Source: CAYOMP01 sp964405075 (GTDB lineage: Bacteria > Bacillota > Clostridia > Lachnospirales > Lachnospiraceae). Taken from it: a stretch of DNA of 11,221 nt. Position 1 is the first letter of the stretch; each line of letters begins with the position of its first letter. This document shows positions 1 to 6,824 of the stretch, in pieces. The position numbers were made by a program, and so were the translations under genes. The stretch spans positions 1 through 11,221 of the forward strand of contig CAYOMP010000091.1 in assembly GCA_964405075.1 (NCBI GenBank), written 5' to 3'. The notes under the pieces were generated by a model. The model had not been told where the DNA came from. It searched no databases and saw nothing but the letters and a program-made list of their open reading frames with translations.

Positions 1-1254
1 AGCAATTTCATCTTTTAATCTTGCTGGTAATACTGCTAATCCCATTACCTCAATAAGTCCAATATTTTCTTTCTTAATATGATGAAGTTCATTATGTGGA
101 TGATATAATCCTAATGGACATTCTTCTGTTGTAATATTATTTCTAAGAGTTAAATCCAACTCATACATATCATCAACTTTTCTGGCGATTGGTGTAATTG
201 TATTATGTGGTTCTCCATCTGTCTCAGCAAAAATGTATGCTTCTTCATCTGTATATTTACGCCATTTTCCTAAAATGTAATCGCCTAATTCTACTAATCT
301 GTCAGAATCTTTACATCTTATACGAATTACTGATAATGGCCAATGAACAATCCCCACCTCTACATCTTCATATCCTTTGATAGTATACATTTTTTCCATT
401 GGAGCCTTTGCCATGGCAAATGTATAGTTACCACCCTGGAAATGATCATGACTTAATATAGAACCACCTACAATTGGTAAATCTGCATTAGAGCCAATAA
501 AATAATGTGGGAAAATTTTAATAAAATCAAAAAGCTTCTTAAATGCGGCCTTTTCTACCTTCATAGGTACATGTTTTCCATTAAATACAATACAGTGTTC
601 ATTGTAATAAACATATGGTGAATACTGGAATCCCCAATCACTATCGTTAATTGTTATAGGAATTATTCTATGATTTTCTCTTGCCGGATGGTTAAGTCTT
701 CCTGCATATCCTTCGTTTTCCTTACATAACAAGCATTTTGGATATCCACTTTGTTTAGCATTTTTAGCTGCTGCAATAGCTTTAGGATCTTTCTCTGGTT
801 TAGACAAGTTAATTGTAATATCAATGTCACCATACTGAGTATTAACTACCCATTTCATATCCTTCTTAATGCGATATCTACGAATATAATCTGTATCCTG
901 ACTAAATTTGTAGAAGTAATCAGTAGCTTGTTTTGGACTAATTGCATAGTTTTCATTAAATTTGCGAATCACTTCACTTGGTCTTGGAACCAAGCATCCC
1001 ATTACTCTTGTATCAAATAAGTCCCTTGTTCCAATTCCATTGTCGTCAATAATTCCTTTTTCATATGCATAATCACAAAGGCTATTTAGTACTTCTTCTA
1101 AGTCAATATCATTATATTCTTCGTCTGGCTCTACATAATCATCTAACCCAAACAAATCAATAAGTACATTTATTGTATATATTTTGTCCTCTTTTTCAAT
1201 AAGACCTGTTTCTAAACCATATGTAACTAACTTTTTGATATTCTTATAAATCAT
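1..1254 (-). CDS. galT: UDP-glucose--hexose-1-phosphate uridylyltransferase, class II (partial, C-terminus outside window)
   Basis: Cytoplasmic Leloir enzyme that transfers UMP from UDP-glucose to galactose-1-phosphate, giving UDP-galactose and glucose-1-phosphate. I translated the frame by hand: it is open for 418 codons from ATG at 1254 to the left window edge with no stop, so roughly the last 80-90 residues of a family protein of about 500 are missing. Class II GalT hallmarks are visible: a CLLC-ENEGY segment, the SHDHFQGG active-site block (His269 and His271), and the HPHNELHH block (His385-His392) followed by KENIGLIEVMG. It differs from the E. coli-type class I enzyme, which carries an HPHCQ motif. 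An AAGGAG ribosome site (1263-1268) lies 8 nt before the ATG and overlaps the galE stop codon, so galE and galT are probably translationally coupled. It is the third gene of galK-galE-galT. Confidence 0.95.
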   Translation of the reverse strand, partial: MIYKNIKKLVTYGLETGLIEKEDKIYTINVLIDLFGLDDYVEPDEEYNDIDLEEVLNSLCDYAYEKGIIDDNGIGTRDLFDTRVMGCLVPRPSEVIRKFNENYAISPKQATDYFYKFSQDTDYIRRYRIKKDMKWVVNTQYGDIDITINLSKPEKDPKAIAAAKNAKQSGYPKCLLCKENEGYAGRLNHPARENHRIIPITINDSDWGFQYSPYVYYNEHCIVFNGKHVPMKVEKAAFKKLFDFIKIFPHYFIGSNADLPIVGGSILSHDHFQGGNYTFAMAKAPMEKMYTIKGYEDVEVGIVHWPLSVIRIRCKDSDRLVELGDYILGKWRKYTDEEAYIFAETDGEPHNTITPIARKVDDMYELDLTLRNNITTEECPLGLYHPHNELHHIKKENIGLIEVMGLAVLPARLKDEIA

Positions 1255-1266
1255 ATTTCAAACTCC

Positions 1267-2256
1267 TTATTTATCAAACCCATTTGGATGTGTGCTATGC
1301 CATTTCCATGCTGACGCAATTATACCATTCAAATCCGCATTTTCCGGTTTCCATCCTAATACTGTTTTGGCTTTCTCACTTGAAGCAATCAATTTAGCCG
1401 GATCTCCTGCTCTTCTAGGTGACACCACTGCTTCAATATTGTGACCTGTTACTTTTCTGGCAGCGTCAATCACTTCATTAACCGTAAAACCTACACCATT
1501 TCCCAAGTTAAATATATCACTGTCATTACCATCCATTAAGTATTTAACTGCTAAAATGTGTGCCTGAGCCAAGTCCTTAACATGAATATAATCTCTAATA
1601 CACGTACCATCTTTAGTTGGATAATCATCTCCAAATATACTAATACTTTCTCTCTTTCCTAATGGTACCTGCAAAATTAACGGAATAAGATGTGTTTCCG
1701 GACTATGAGCTTCACCTATTTTTCCACTTTCATGAGCACCACAAGCATTAAAATATCGTAATGAAACATATTTAATTCCATGTGCCTTATCTGTCCATTT
1801 GAACATTTTTTCCATAGCTAATTTCGTCTCGCCATAGGTATTAGTCGGTTCTGTTCTATCTCCTTCCAAGATAGGAATTTTCTCTGGCTCACCATATGTA
1901 GCAGCTGTTGAAGAAAATACTATCTTTTTGATATTGTGAGCCACCATTGCCTCTAATAACACCTTAGTTCCGCAAAGATTATTGTCATAGTATTTCAATG
2001 GATTAGTCATACTCTCCCCAACTAATGAATTAGCTGCAAAATGTATTACTGCATCTATTTTTTCTTTTTCAAAAACAGAGTCTAAAAATCCTCTATCTCT
2101 TATATCTCCCTGATAAAACCTTGCCTTTGGATGTACAGCTTCTATATGACCAGTCTCCAAATTATCGATTATAACCACATCTTCGCCTTTATCAATAAGT
2201 TCATAAACTGTATGAGAACCTATATAACCGGCTCCGCCTAATACTAATATTGTCAT
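1267..2256 (-). CDS. galE: UDP-glucose 4-epimerase
   Basis: Interconverts UDP-galactose and UDP-glucose, closing the Leloir cycle and also supplying UDP-galactose for glycans. The 329-residue product is an extended short-chain dehydrogenase: NAD-binding GGAGYIG at residues 7-13, SST around 115-117, and the catalytic YGETK with Tyr141 and Lys145. Length fits the family (about 330-340). The frame stays open upstream to 2295, but ATG at 2256 is the better start because AGGAGAGG (2264-2271) lies 7 nt before it and the protein then begins directly with the Rossmann strand (MTILVLGGAGYIG). The longer version would add 13 unrelated residues and overlap the end of galK. The gap to galK is 19 bp and to galT 12 bp, consistent with one transcript. 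Confidence 0.96.
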   Translation of the reverse strand: MTILVLGGAGYIGSHTVYELIDKGEDVVIIDNLETGHIEAVHPKARFYQGDIRDRGFLDSVFEKEKIDAVIHFAANSLVGESMTNPLKYYDNNLCGTKVLLEAMVAHNIKKIVFSSTAATYGEPEKIPILEGDRTEPTNTYGETKLAMEKMFKWTDKAHGIKYVSLRYFNACGAHESGKIGEAHSPETHLIPLILQVPLGKRESISIFGDDYPTKDGTCIRDYIHVKDLAQAHILAVKYLMDGNDSDIFNLGNGVGFTVNEVIDAARKVTGHNIEAVVSPRRAGDPAKLIASSEKAKTVLGWKPENADLNGIIASAWKWHSTHPNGFDK

Positions 2257-2275
2257 TATATAACCTCTCCTCTGA

Positions 2276-3439
2276 CTAGATTCTTCTAGCTCCATCTCCG
2301 ATATCTACTACATAGAAATCTGCTGCATATCCGATTTTTTCTAAATAAACCTTACCAACATTTTCAATAAATGCATCAACCTTATCTGTTTCAACGATAC
2401 TAACTGTACAGCCACCAAAGCCTGCACCTGTCATTCTTGCACCTATTACACCTGGCTGTTCCCATGCAGTTTCAGCTAAGGTATCTAATTCAATTCCTGT
2501 AACCTCATAGTCATCTCTTAAAGATACATGTGATGCATTCATTAATTCTCCAAACAACTTGATATTATTAGCTTTTAAAGCTTCTACTGCTTTTATTGTT
2601 CTCTGATTTTCATAAACTGCATGTTTAGCACGTTTAACTCTAACTTCGTCTTTTATAGCTGATTTAACTTCCTCGAATTCTTCTTCTGTTAATTCACCTA
2701 ATGATTTAATATTTTTTACTTTTTGAATTTCAGCTAATGCTGTTTCACACTCGCTTCTTCTTTCATTATATTTAGAATCTCCAAGACCTCTCTTTTTGTT
2801 ACTTGACGCAATGACAATTTTTGCATTTTCCAACTTAATTGGAGCATATTCGAAGGATAAATCACTTGTATCTAAGAAAATGGCATTATCCTTTTTGCCC
2901 ATTGCAATTGAAAACTGGTCCATAATTCCACAATTAACACCATTGTAATTATTTTCTGAAAACTGTCCGATAAGGGCAATATCTGTCATAGACACACCAA
3001 ATCCATACATATCATCAAGAATCGTTCCTGTTACTACTTCTACTGATGCTGATGATGACAAACCTGAACCATTAGGAATGTTACCAAATAATAAAATATC
3101 AAAACCATTAGTTATTTTGTAGCCTTTTTCACCAAATGCCCACATCATGCCCTTTGGATAATTAGTCCAGCTGTCTTCCTTTTTGTATGTTAAATCATTT
3201 AAATCTGATTCAACAACACCAATTCTTTCAAAGTTCATTGAAAAGAATCTTAATTTGTTGTCTTCTCTCTTTCTGGCAACTGCATATGTACCAATAGTTA
3301 ACGCACATGGGAAAACGTGTCCACCATTATAATCTGTGTGCTCCCCTATCAGGTTAACTCTACCTGGTGCAAAATATGTTCTGATATCGCCTTCATCCCC
3401 GAATAACTCTTTAAATCTTGCTAAAACCTTTTCTTTCAT
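2276..3439 (-). CDS. galK: Galactokinase
   Basis: GHMP-family kinase that phosphorylates alpha-D-galactose at C1 with ATP, the committing step of the Leloir pathway. The 387-residue length matches the family. Visible motifs in order: galactokinase signature GRVNLIGEHTDYNGG (residues 26-40), GHMP ATP-binding PNGSGLSSSAS (122-132), GIMDQF containing the predicted catalytic Asp174 (171-176), and the C-terminal GARMTGAGFGGC glycine loop (333-344). The start ATG is preceded by a weaker GTGAG-type ribosome site. It is the first gene of galK-galE-galT and sits about 70 nt behind a strong predicted promoter with a palindrome in the leader. Confidence 0.97.
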   Translation of the reverse strand: MKEKVLARFKELFGDEGDIRTYFAPGRVNLIGEHTDYNGGHVFPCALTIGTYAVARKREDNKLRFFSMNFERIGVVESDLNDLTYKKEDSWTNYPKGMMWAFGEKGYKITNGFDILLFGNIPNGSGLSSSASVEVVTGTILDDMYGFGVSMTDIALIGQFSENNYNGVNCGIMDQFSIAMGKKDNAIFLDTSDLSFEYAPIKLENAKIVIASSNKKRGLGDSKYNERRSECETALAEIQKVKNIKSLGELTEEEFEEVKSAIKDEVRVKRAKHAVYENQRTIKAVEALKANNIKLFGELMNASHVSLRDDYEVTGIELDTLAETAWEQPGVIGARMTGAGFGGCTVSIVETDKVDAFIENVGKVYLEKIGYAADFYVVDIGDGARRI

Positions 3440-3474
3440 ACGCTTCTCACTTTCTTTTATTTATTTTTATTTTT

Positions 3475-3488
3475 ATGTTTTAAAACAT
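3475..3488. promoter_or_regulatory. Perfect 14-bp palindrome in the galK leader, candidate operator
   Basis: ATGTTTTAAAACAT is a perfect palindrome lying about 13-26 nt downstream of the predicted start of the gal transcript and 36 nt before galK. A repressor bound here could block elongation. The region is very AT-rich, so chance is possible, and it lacks the central CG usual for LacI-family sites. The regulator is unknown. Confidence 0.35.
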
Positions 3489-3507
3489 TTTTTCTGTTGT
3501 TAATTAC

Positions 3508-3535
3508 ATTATAGCATAGTGTCTATTTTTTTCAA
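3508..3535 (-). promoter_or_regulatory. Predicted sigma-A promoter of the galKET operon
   Basis: Reading leftwards: -35 TTGAAA (3530-3535), a 16-nt spacer, and -10 TATAAT (3508-3513) preceded by TGC, giving an extended -10. This is the best consensus match in the window. It starts immediately after the terminator of the upstream exporter gene, so the gal operon is transcribed independently. The predicted start is near 3501, leaving a leader of about 62 nt. Confidence 0.75.
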
Positions 3536-3537
3536 GC

Positions 3538-3567
3538 AAAAAAACTAGAGAAATAATCTCTAGTTTT
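3538..3567 (-). terminator. Rho-independent terminator of the MATE gene
   Basis: Perfect 11-bp inverted repeat (3541-3551 with 3557-3567, 5-nt loop), followed on the minus strand by seven Ts (3538-3544, partly in the stem). The upstream arm contains the final codons and the TAG stop (3560-3562) of the exporter gene, so the hairpin overlaps the coding end. Confidence 0.85.
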
Positions 3568-4903
3568 CCAATGTTACTAACCATTTTTTACTCTTAAACA
3601 CGCCTAATCCTATTATTAATCTAACTCCCTCTTCTAATGATAAAATGAAATATACCAGATGAATTGGTAATCCAAACAAAAATGCTGTAGCTAATCCTAA
3701 TGGAACTCCGAAAATCCATGTTCCTATAATATCTATAACCATAACGTATTTCGTTTTACCACCACTACGTATAATTCCCCCACTCAATATCATATTCTGT
3801 ACCTTTAATGGTGCCACTAATGCAAAAGCATATAAAATATTGCATCCCATTACTTTTACATCTGCTTCAACATTATAAATCATAACATAATATCTACTAC
3901 AAATAATTAGAACAATTGACAAAATAACAGACGCGACCAGACCATACACCATCAAAAGTTTTGAATCACTATAAGCCTTATCATACTCTCTGGCACCTAA
4001 TTTTTTACCAATAATTATACCTGCTGCCTGAGCCACTCCACTTAATGCTCCTATGAAAAGCACTTGAATAGGTGTTGTTAATGTCATTGCAGCACATGCC
4101 TTCGTTCCAATGTGCCCATAAATAATGGCATATACATTTTCACCCAAGCTCCATAGGAATTCACACATTAATATTGGTATTAACATTTTTAGATATTGAC
4201 TGAATCCTTTTTGCCCTAATGCAATGCTAAAATACAATTTCCAATTATTTTTCTTACTCTGAATTATATACATAATCAAAATAACCAAACAATTAATAAC
4301 TTGAGATGCGGTAGTAGCAATAGCAGCTCCATTGGCACCCAGTGGTGCAAACCCAAATTTACCAAAAATCAATACATAATTTAACACAGTATTAGCTACC
4401 GCTGCCATAACACTTGATATTAACGGAAATATTGCCCTTTCCTTACATCTTAATAATGTTGACAACAGATTAGAAATGGCTATTGGTATAAACGAAATCC
4501 CAACTATTCTCAGGTATTCACCAGCCACCTGAATAGTTTTTTCATCTTTTGAATATATAGACATTATTTTATAAGGCATACCGCAAGAAATAATAGTAAA
4601 CATTATGGCTAATACTCCTGCAACCAACATATTAATATAAAAGCTCTTGCCTTCGCCGCTTTTATCACTTTTACCGATGTACTGAGCTATCATTATTCCT
4701 GCTACCGTTGCAACTGCTGCAACCAATACGGAAAATAATGACGAGAATTTACTTGCCAACCCAATACCGGCAATGCTGGTACTACCCAATTGCCCTGTCA
4801 TTACCTGATCTATTACCCCAAAAGACGATTGCAATATACTTTGCAATGTTATAGGTATTGCTAAATTAATTAATCCTTCCCTTAATTCTTTGTTTGCTTT
4901 CAT
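3560..4903 (-). CDS. MATE family efflux transporter (DinF/NorM-like)
   Basis: Polytopic inner-membrane protein of 447 residues, the usual MATE length, with about twelve hydrophobic segments arranged as two similar halves. Family-typical stretches include the N-terminal LAIPITLQS, FGVIDQVMTGQLG in TM1, and the block around residues 175-194 (NYVLIFG...GANGAA), with an equivalent RSGGKTKYV segment in the second half. MATE proteins export cationic drugs or metabolites using an Na+ or H+ gradient; the substrate here cannot be read from the sequence. The ATG has GGAGGG (4907-4912) close upstream. It has its own predicted promoter and terminator and lies just downstream of a LacI-family regulator with a CG-centred palindrome at its promoter, so repressor control is likely. 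A role in galactose metabolism is not indicated beyond adjacency. Confidence 0.92.
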   Translation of the reverse strand: MKANKELREGLINLAIPITLQSILQSSFGVIDQVMTGQLGSTSIAGIGLASKFSSLFSVLVAAVATVAGIMIAQYIGKSDKSGEGKSFYINMLVAGVLAIMFTIISCGMPYKIMSIYSKDEKTIQVAGEYLRIVGISFIPIAISNLLSTLLRCKERAIFPLISSVMAAVANTVLNYVLIFGKFGFAPLGANGAAIATTASQVINCLVILIMYIIQSKKNNWKLYFSIALGQKGFSQYLKMLIPILMCEFLWSLGENVYAIIYGHIGTKACAAMTLTTPIQVLFIGALSGVAQAAGIIIGKKLGAREYDKAYSDSKLLMVYGLVASVILSIVLIICSRYYVMIYNVEADVKVMGCNILYAFALVAPLKVQNMILSGGIIRSGGKTKYVMVIDIIGTWIFGVPLGLATAFLFGLPIHLVYFILSLEEGVRLIIGLGVFKSKKWLVTLEN

Positions 4904-4943
4904 AATCCCTCCACTATTAATTATACTTCTTATCTATAACTAG

Positions 4944-4972
4944 ATTTTATTTCACCTTTTACAGTTTTACAA
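4944..4972 (-). promoter_or_regulatory. Predicted promoter of the MATE gene
   Basis: Leftward -35 TTGTAA (4967-4972), 17-nt spacer, -10 TAAAAT (4944-4949). The leader would be about 35 nt. It lies between the repressor's terminator and the exporter start, and a CG-centred palindrome is 2 bp upstream of the -35. Confidence 0.5.
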
Positions 4973-4974
4973 TA

Positions 4975-4990
4975 GGTTAATCGCGTAACC
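4975..4990. promoter_or_regulatory. CG-centred palindrome, candidate LacI-family operator
   Basis: GGTTAATCGCGTAACC has 5-bp perfect outer arms (GGTTA/TAACC) and a central CG, the usual layout of LacI/GalR-family operators. It is 2 bp upstream of the predicted -35 of the MATE gene and between it and the adjacent lacI-type gene. Binding by that regulator is inferred from position and symmetry only. Confidence 0.5.
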
Positions 4991-4996
4991 CATCAC

Positions 4997-5046
4997 AAAA
5001 AAACAACGAATAATTTGTGTATTTTATATACTTCAAATTATTCGTT
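4997..5046 (-). terminator. Rho-independent terminator of the LacI-family gene
   Basis: Perfect 13-bp inverted repeat (5005-5017 with 5034-5046) around a 16-nt loop, followed on the minus strand by G and seven Ts (4997-5003). The TAA stop of the regulator (5038-5040) is inside the upstream arm, the same arrangement as in the next gene's terminator. Confidence 0.85.
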
Positions 5047-6048
5047 CTCATTCATATTTTTAACACTATCTCTAATCACCAATTCAACCGGCAGACATAC
5101 TCTATCTCCCTTTGTCTTATCCTGTTTCATATCCTGTAACATTCTAATAGCTATCTCAGCCCGCTTTTCTCTATCCTGTTTAATAGTTGTTAGTGTTGGT
5201 CTGGTAACTGTTCCTAATACACTATCATCAAATCCTACAACTGAAATATCCTTTGGAACATTTATCCCTTCGCCCTGTAAAAATTGCATAATGTCTACAG
5301 CATAATAATCTGAAACAGCGAAAATTGCCGTATATTCCTTAATCTTTGTTAACTTATCTTTATAAAATGCCAAACGCTTATCTTTTTCTATTGGAATAAT
5401 CATCAAGTCAACTCTTTTGGATACTGCATCACATAACCCTTTATATCTTTCCAGATCCATGCATACATCATTATCGGATATACATAATATTTTATTATGT
5501 CCCATCTTCTTTAGATATTCTCCTATTTTGTATCCGCCATCATAATTATCAATTAAAATATTGGAAATCTTTTCGCTCTTAACAAAATAACCATCATACA
5601 CAACAAAAGGAATATGCATCTTATTTCTCAAATCGCTATAATCCTCTTCACAAAATCCCATCAAAACTAACCCTTCCATATTCCACATAGATGCATATTT
5701 AATAATCTCCTCACATCTATTGGCTACCTTTAGCATTAAAAAATATCCTGCTGCTTCCACTTCTCTAGACAAATAATTTACAGCTGATGCAACATATCCA
5801 TCTTCTAGTACCTTACCTTCATACTTCTTATGGTTATTAATTATCACGCCTATTATCTTAGAATCATTTTGAGCCAATAATATCCCTGCCATACTTGGAA
5901 TATACTGCTTTTCCTCTAATAACTGTTGTACCCTTTTTACAGTCTCATCTGATATTTTCTTTGTCTTACCATGAATAACATTAGAAACTGTTGCCGTACT
6001 AACTCCTAACTCTTCTGCTATATCTATTATTCTTACTCTTTGACTCAT
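5038..6048 (-). CDS. LacI/GalR family transcriptional regulator
   Basis: Predicted sugar-responsive repressor of 336 residues. An N-terminal LacI helix-turn-helix is clear (residues 5-26: IIDIAEELGVSTATVSNVIHG), followed by the linker and a periplasmic-binding-protein-like effector domain (from about residue 65, IIGVII, to the end) with family landmarks such as GYKIGEYLKKMGH (172-184), the AIFAVSD stretch (241-247) and DISVVGFDDS (267-276). The hinge differs from the usual ARxL pattern: the Arg is replaced (AGILLAQ, 54-60). The frame opens at a GTG (6060), but ATG at 6048 is preferred because GAGGA (6054-6058) is 5 nt before it, overlapping that GTG. Its neighbours suggest control of the MATE gene and perhaps itself. 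The effector is unknown; galactose is possible but unproven. Confidence 0.93.
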   Translation of the reverse strand: MSQRVRIIDIAEELGVSTATVSNVIHGKTKKISDETVKRVQQLLEEKQYIPSMAGILLAQNDSKIIGVIINNHKKYEGKVLEDGYVASAVNYLSREVEAAGYFLMLKVANRCEEIIKYASMWNMEGLVLMGFCEEDYSDLRNKMHIPFVVYDGYFVKSEKISNILIDNYDGGYKIGEYLKKMGHNKILCISDNDVCMDLERYKGLCDAVSKRVDLMIIPIEKDKRLAFYKDKLTKIKEYTAIFAVSDYYAVDIMQFLQGEGINVPKDISVVGFDDSVLGTVTRPTLTTIKQDREKRAEIAIRMLQDMKQDKTKGDRVCLPVELVIRDSVKNMNENE

Positions 6049-6084
6049 TTTGTTCCTCACATATGCTTTACATATTCTCTTCTA

Positions 6085-6114
6085 ATAATACCATAAAATT
6101 ATAATTTATCGCAA
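6085..6114 (-). promoter_or_regulatory. Possible promoter of the LacI-family gene
   Basis: Leftward -35 TTGCGA (6109-6114), 18-nt spacer, -10 TATTAT (6085-6090); leader about 30 nt. The match is moderate. It lies in the 220-bp divergent gap shared with the FMN_bind-like gene, for which I found no convincing rightward promoter. Confidence 0.35.
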
Positions 6115-6268
6115 TCAAGCTCACCCTCTAGCCCCCAACGTCTCCATCTCAATATCTACTTAATATTTATATCACAGTTTCATTTGCCCTAATAGATTTA
6201 ACATTATTTATGCATAATATTCTTCCATTAACAATAAAATATATTAAACAAAGTACGGGAGGCTAAAA

Positions 6269-6709
6269 ATGAGTTCAAATACTAAAATTGTTGTTTTAAA
6301 GATGAAAGAAATAATCTATACTGCACTATTTGTAATTCTTGGAATATTACTAATTCTATTACTAGTTTTTATGTTTCTTCCAAAGAATGACTCAACCAGG
6401 GAAGTCAATACTCCCATTAGTAAATATACTGCTGGTGTATACTCTTCTTCATTAACTCTGGGCGACGCTAGTTTCGATGTAGAAGTCTGCGTTGATGATA
6501 ATTATATTAAATCAATCAATTTAGTCAACATAAGTGAAAGTGTAACCACTATGTATCCCTTAGTTCAACCAACCCTTACCTCTATAGAAAGTCAGATTGT
6601 ATCTAACCAGTCTCTCGATAACATTACATATTCTGACGAGAACAGATATACTTCCATAATGCTACTAGACGCCATTTCAAAAGCCATAGAAAAAGCTACT
6701 AATAAATGA
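6269..6709 (+). CDS. Membrane-anchored FMN_bind-like domain protein
   Basis: Predicted protein of 146 residues with one N-terminal membrane segment (about 16-37, very Leu/Ile-rich), then a short polar linker and a domain from residue 53 to 142. YTAGVYSSSLTLGDASFDVEVCVDDNYIKSINLVNISE follows the FMN_bind pattern of a GxY strand, a VxVxVxxxxI strand and an SE/ET turn. The C-terminal part (SDENRYTSIMLLDAISKAI, 122-140) aligns with the family's SGATxTSxxxxxAv region, but SGAT, whose Thr carries FMN in RnfG/NqrC, is absent. It probably acts outside the membrane. Flavin binding is doubtful. The start is supported by GGGAGG (6257-6262), 6 nt before the ATG. It is the only plus-strand gene, divergent from the repressor and convergent with the chemotaxis gene. 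The fold assignment is by pattern only. Confidence 0.7.
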   Translation: MSSNTKIVVLKMKEIIYTALFVILGILLILLLVFMFLPKNDSTREVNTPISKYTAGVYSSSLTLGDASFDVEVCVDDNYIKSINLVNISESVTTMYPLVQPTLTSIESQIVSNQSLDNITYSDENRYTSIMLLDAISKAIEKATNK

Positions 6710-6714
6710 TATTC

Positions 6715-6798
6715 AAACAAAAACCCCTTAAATACTATACTGATTTTCAAACGATAGATTTGGTTCTACCTTTTGGATATACCTTAGTATTTAAGGGG
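6715..6798 (-). terminator. Shared stem-loop between convergent genes, minus-strand terminator
   Basis: Perfect 14-bp inverted repeat (CCCCTTAAATACTA at 6724-6737 with its complement at 6785-6798) around a 47-nt loop. On the minus strand the stem ends in GGGG followed by TTTTTGTTT, fitting a terminator for the chemotaxis gene 26 nt after its stop. On plus it follows the FMN_bind-like gene but has a weaker T-run. The loop is unusually long. Confidence 0.65.
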
Positions 6799-6824
6799 AA
6801 TTTCTATATTTGCAATATTATTCT

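Noticed and set aside
751..1020. 89-codon plus-strand open frame inside galT
   Set aside because: The minus strand here translates cleanly to class II GalT; the plus frame shows no motif.
2257..2295. Longer galE start at 2295
   Set aside because: It adds residues before the Rossmann strand and overlaps galK; the ATG at 2256 has a strong ribosome site.
5015..5305. Plus-strand open frame over the end of the LacI-family gene
   Set aside because: It begins in the terminator hairpin and is antisense to a conserved effector domain.
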